A stretch of DNA of 64,000 bases. Source: Deltaproteobacteria bacterium (GTDB taxonomy: Bacteria; Myxococcota_A; Polyangia; GCA-2747355; JADLHG01). Numbering within the stretch: position 1 is the stretch's first letter; each line of letters begins with the position of its first letter. Below are positions 61,456-64,000 of the stretch, piece by piece. Under the pieces are notes generated by a model. The model saw only the letters and a list, made by a program, of their open reading frames with translations. It was not told the origin of the DNA and made no database searches. The position numbers and the translations under genes were made by a program. The stretch covers positions 1 through 64,000 of the forward strand of contig JADLHG010000038.1 in NCBI GenBank assembly GCA_020848905.1. The letters run 5' to 3'.

Positions 61456-62442
61456 ATGGAGCACTACGACGTCGTTGTCATCGGGGGAGGCCCCGCCGGG
61501 CTGGCCGCGGCAGCGCGAATCGTCTTTGCTGAGATTCCCGACCACGAGCCTTTCAGCGTGCTGGTTCTCGAGGCGAGCGACGCTCTCGGAGGCGGGTCTC
61601 GCTGGAAGCCTCTCTTCATGGGTTCCTCCAAATACTTCTTCACGAAACGCGAGTTAGGACTCCTAATCAAATCCTGCGAGGAGGAGGGAGCCGTCGTCAA
61701 GCGGGGAGAGGAAGTCCTGGGCTTTGAGGTACGAGACCCGGATACCTTCTACATCAAGACGTCGCGCTCCGAGTACACCTGCACGGCCGTGGTGTTTGCC
61801 TGCGGCTTTCGGCGCTCCCATGCGCAAGAGAGCGAGCTCCACTGGCAAGACCGTGCCCTCTGGTGGGTGCTCGGCGACGGGGCGCTCATTGACAGGTTGC
61901 AGCAGCTCCAGGAGGAGCGGCAGGAGGAGGGTGTCGCGATCATCGGTTCGCGGCACGTCGCCCGCCTATGCGCGTCGTGGACGGTGCCGCCGCGTGACGT
62001 AAATGTGACCTTCATCGCCGAGCCCCCTGGGGCGGACCCACCAAACCCCTGGGTCCTCGATGCAAGCGTCGTGGACATCAAGGATGTCGACGAACGTATC
62101 GTGCTAAAGCTGCGCGATAGCCGCACGGGGAAGGTAGAAGAGATGGCCGTGGGCTCGTTGCTGGTGGATTTCGAATCCTACGAGCGGCAAGGCACCGCAA
62201 TGCTCTTCGCTGCGGCTCAGCCCTTCGTCGGGCGCGAGGGGTTCATCGAGATCAATCGGCGAACAACGACCTCCGTGCCGGGCGTGTTCGCCGCTGGCGA
62301 TGTTACGGGGGAACCCTTCTCGATAGCCAAGGCGCTCCACGAGGGTGCCACCGCCGGCTTCGCAGCCTACAGCTATCTCTATGGCAAGAGGCACGGGAGA
62401 AAACCCACCCTGTTTCCCTATTATCCAGAATGGACGCACTGA
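61456..62442 (+). CDS. FAD-dependent pyridine-nucleotide oxidoreductase (thioredoxin-reductase-like, no CXXC)
   Basis: 328 residues from ATG 61456 (GTG 61444 possible). FAD site GGGPAGLAAAARI at the start and GVFAAGDVTGEPFSIAKAL near the end; the second nucleotide motif is weak (AIIGSRHVARLCA). The redox-active CXXC of thioredoxin reductases is absent, so it is more like ferredoxin-NADP reductase-type enzymes. It uses TTA, CTA and ATA codons more than its neighbours. It could supply electrons to the radical SAM enzymes or release metal from an imported ligand (inference). Confidence 0.7.
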   Translation: MEHYDVVVIGGGPAGLAAAARIVFAEIPDHEPFSVLVLEASDALGGGSRWKPLFMGSSKYFFTKRELGLLIKSCEEEGAVVKRGEEVLGFEVRDPDTFYIKTSRSEYTCTAVVFACGFRRSHAQESELHWQDRALWWVLGDGALIDRLQQLQEERQEEGVAIIGSRHVARLCASWTVPPRDVNVTFIAEPPGADPPNPWVLDASVVDIKDVDERIVLKLRDSRTGKVEEMAVGSLLVDFESYERQGTAMLFAAAQPFVGREGFIEINRRTTTSVPGVFAAGDVTGEPFSIAKALHEGATAGFAAYSYLYGKRHGRKPTLFPYYPEWTH

Positions 62443-62513
62443 ACAAGGGCACCTTGGCCGCGATCCATGTTTGACCACGAATCAACAGCGTCGCGACCGT
62501 CACGGAGGTTGCC

Positions 62514-64000
62514 TTGAAAGACTTGATTCCGGGCACCGGCGGGGCTGCCGCCCACCGCCGGATCCTTCCCAACGGAATGACGTCCTTGCACACCGAGGAC
62601 GCCTCGACGCCTACCGGAGGGTTCCAGCTCTGGATTCGCGCCGGCTGCGTTGACGACCCCGAAGGCGCTTCGGGGACCGCGCACGCGCTCGAGCACCTCG
62701 TCTTCTATTCGGGGGAGGGGCGAAACGACCCCGCACTGGAGGTCGAGCGCTGGGGGGGCTGGAGCAACGGCGACACGGACTACGACTGGACGCGTTACGA
62801 GCTCTTCGTCGACTCGGCGCGGCTGCTCTTGGCCGCGAGCACCTTCTGTCGCCGCATCGCGCGACCCGGCTTCCGCGAAGAGGTGCTGGTCGGCGAGAAG
62901 AAGGTCATCCAGGAAGAGATCCGCATGTACAGCGCCACCATCCCCCACGTGGAGGCGTTCGATAAGGCGTACGCGCTGGTCTTCCGGCGCCTCGGCTACC
63001 GCAACTCGGGGCTCGGAAGTCCCGCCTCGGTGCGAGCGCTGACGCTGGACGGGCTGCGCAGCTATCACCGACGGCACTACGTGCCCGGCAACATGGTGGC
63101 CGTCAGCGTGGGGGCCTTTCCCCAGGAGGCGCTCGAGAAAGCGCTGCTCGCGGCCTTCCCGGGAGCCCGACGACGCGCGCCCGCCCCGCTCGAGGTGCCG
63201 AACGAGCCGCCTCAACGTGGGGTGCGAGTGGACCTGCTGCGCTCCTGGGCCACGGAACCGCGCCTGACGCTCGCGTTTCGCACGGCCCCGTTTCTCCACC
63301 CGGACGCGCCCGGCCTCGAGCTCCTGCTCCGCCTGCTTTCGAAGGGGAGCGCCCCGCTCGTGGGGCAGGCGGTCGTCGAGGCCACCGGGGCCGCACCCTC
63401 GCTGACCGGCGAGCACGAGCTCTTTCGACTGAGCGGAGCGATGCGGGTGCTGGTCGAGGCCGGTGGCACCAAGAAGGAGGTCCCCGCCCTCGTCGCCGCG
63501 GCCTTGAAAGGAGTCGCGCGGGCCCAGCAGCGTCTTGCGCCCCACGCGCTCGACGATCTGAAACGCGCGCTGCTCATCGAGGGCCTCCTCGACCGCGAGA
63601 CGGTGGCGCGTCGGACCTACTGGCAGGGCTTCTTCGAAACCATCGCAGGGGACCATCGCCTCGAGCGCTCCTTCTTCGAGGCCATCGTCCGCATCACGCC
63701 CGCCGAGCTCCAGGAGCTCGCCCGACGCTACCTGCGCCCCGATCGCCTGACGCTCGTGCTCCAGCTGCCGCGCGGCTGGGTCGGCTCGGCGACGGAGAAG
63801 CAGAAGTGGCTCGAGACGCTCCGTCGCGCAGCCGCTCTCCCTGCCGCGACCGACGGCACCGCGCCGGTGCTCCCCCCCTGGGCCACGCCGCTGCCTCCCG
63901 AACGCGCTCCGCGAGCGCGCGCTCGAGGGTCGCGCCGACCGGCGTCAGCGGGGCTGAGGTGGAAGGAGGTGAGCCTCCCTTGCGGCGCGCGCCTGGTCAC
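62514..64000 (+). CDS. M16 (pitrilysin-type) metalloprotease, paralogue 3 (3' end outside window)
   Basis: Starts at TTG 62514 with GGAGG 5 nt upstream and reads LKDLIPG; it stays open to the window edge (496 residues seen). HALEH zinc motif, GGWSNGDTDYDWTRYE and the EE distal glutamates match the paralogue at 32961-35705 almost throughout, so the rest is expected to be a second M16 half. It follows the flavoprotein by 71 nt on the same strand. Confidence 0.85.
   Translation, partial: MKDLIPGTGGAAAHRRILPNGMTSLHTEDASTPTGGFQLWIRAGCVDDPEGASGTAHALEHLVFYSGEGRNDPALEVERWGGWSNGDTDYDWTRYELFVDSARLLLAASTFCRRIARPGFREEVLVGEKKVIQEEIRMYSATIPHVEAFDKAYALVFRRLGYRNSGLGSPASVRALTLDGLRSYHRRHYVPGNMVAVSVGAFPQEALEKALLAAFPGARRRAPAPLEVPNEPPQRGVRVDLLRSWATEPRLTLAFRTAPFLHPDAPGLELLLRLLSKGSAPLVGQAVVEATGAAPSLTGEHELFRLSGAMRVLVEAGGTKKEVPALVAAALKGVARAQQRLAPHALDDLKRALLIEGLLDRETVARRTYWQGFFETIAGDHRLERSFFEAIVRITPAELQELARRYLRPDRLTLVLQLPRGWVGSATEKQKWLETLRRAAALPAATDGTAPVLPPWATPLPPERAPRARARGSRRPASAGLRWKEVSLPCGARLV

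Noticed and set aside
1-64000. tRNA, rRNA, integrase or prophage genes marking a genomic island
   Set aside because: None recognised while reading the intergenic regions and the translated frames.

Overview
The window is GC-rich coding DNA with dense operons, several small lipoproteins, a PAS-type histidine kinase, PilZ proteins, TolC/HlyD export parts and a TonB receptor. This suggests a Gram-negative of the Myxococcota/deltaproteobacterial kind; that is an inference from gene content and base composition only. Most of the 64 kb looks like one large, apparently undescribed gene cluster that makes and exports a family of very small ribosomally made, modified peptides (RiPP-like).

Precursors. 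Seven genes of 32-33 codons encode nearly the same peptide: a basic leader starting MQKKNLKDL and reaching DKRIAP, a short variable stretch, and a fixed end RYNWA. Five lie in tandem at 1-1113 (the first cut by the window edge), one at 18002-18100 (- strand) heads the left operon, and one at 26289-26390 precedes a radical SAM gene. Every precursor whose upstream DNA is visible (six) has a structured leader: a hairpin capped by a GAAA tetraloop, then a second hairpin carrying CCTAAG/TATGG, the classical 11-nt GAAA-tetraloop receptor, 22-24 nt before the start codon. At three loci the leader plus gene is also enclosed by complementary arms able to form a long-range stem.

Left operon (- strand, 18100 to 1278): precursor, adenylate-forming enzyme with an N-terminal PqqD-like domain, SufS-like cysteine desulfurase, HlyD adaptor, M50 protease-HlyD fusion, carbamoyltransferase, SGNH hydrolase, a STAS/zinc-ribbon/PDZ membrane protein, a PilZ protein and a second HlyD adaptor. 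Centre (+ strand, 18411-25876): histidine kinase, PilZ-receiver response regulator, TolC channel, M16 protease. Middle block: precursor and radical SAM enzyme (+), facing an operon (-) of adenylate-forming enzyme, SufS, M16, carbamoyltransferase and SGNH hydrolase. Right block (+, 38851-54368): carbamoyltransferase, SGNH hydrolase, beta-helix lipoprotein, PqqD-like/methyltransferase, SDR, adenylate-forming enzyme, SufS, TldD, TldE, SDR; then a second radical SAM enzyme (-), two small lipoproteins, an HEXXH membrane protein, a TonB receptor, a flavoprotein and a third M16 protease running off the end.

How it may work (inference). PqqD-like leader-binding domains are fused to the three adenylating enzymes, the methyltransferase, probably the radical SAM enzymes and all three HlyD-type exporters, so one leader could be handed from enzyme to enzyme and then to the exporter. 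Three adenylase-SufS pairs suggest activation and sulfur transfer on the peptide; carbamoyltransferase-SGNH pairs, radical SAM enzymes and the methyltransferase suggest further decoration; TldD/TldE, M16 and M50 proteases would trim it; HlyD/TolC would export it. The TonB receptor and flavoprotein raise the possibility that the product is taken back up, as for a metallophore. No product, substrate or ligand can be read from the sequence.
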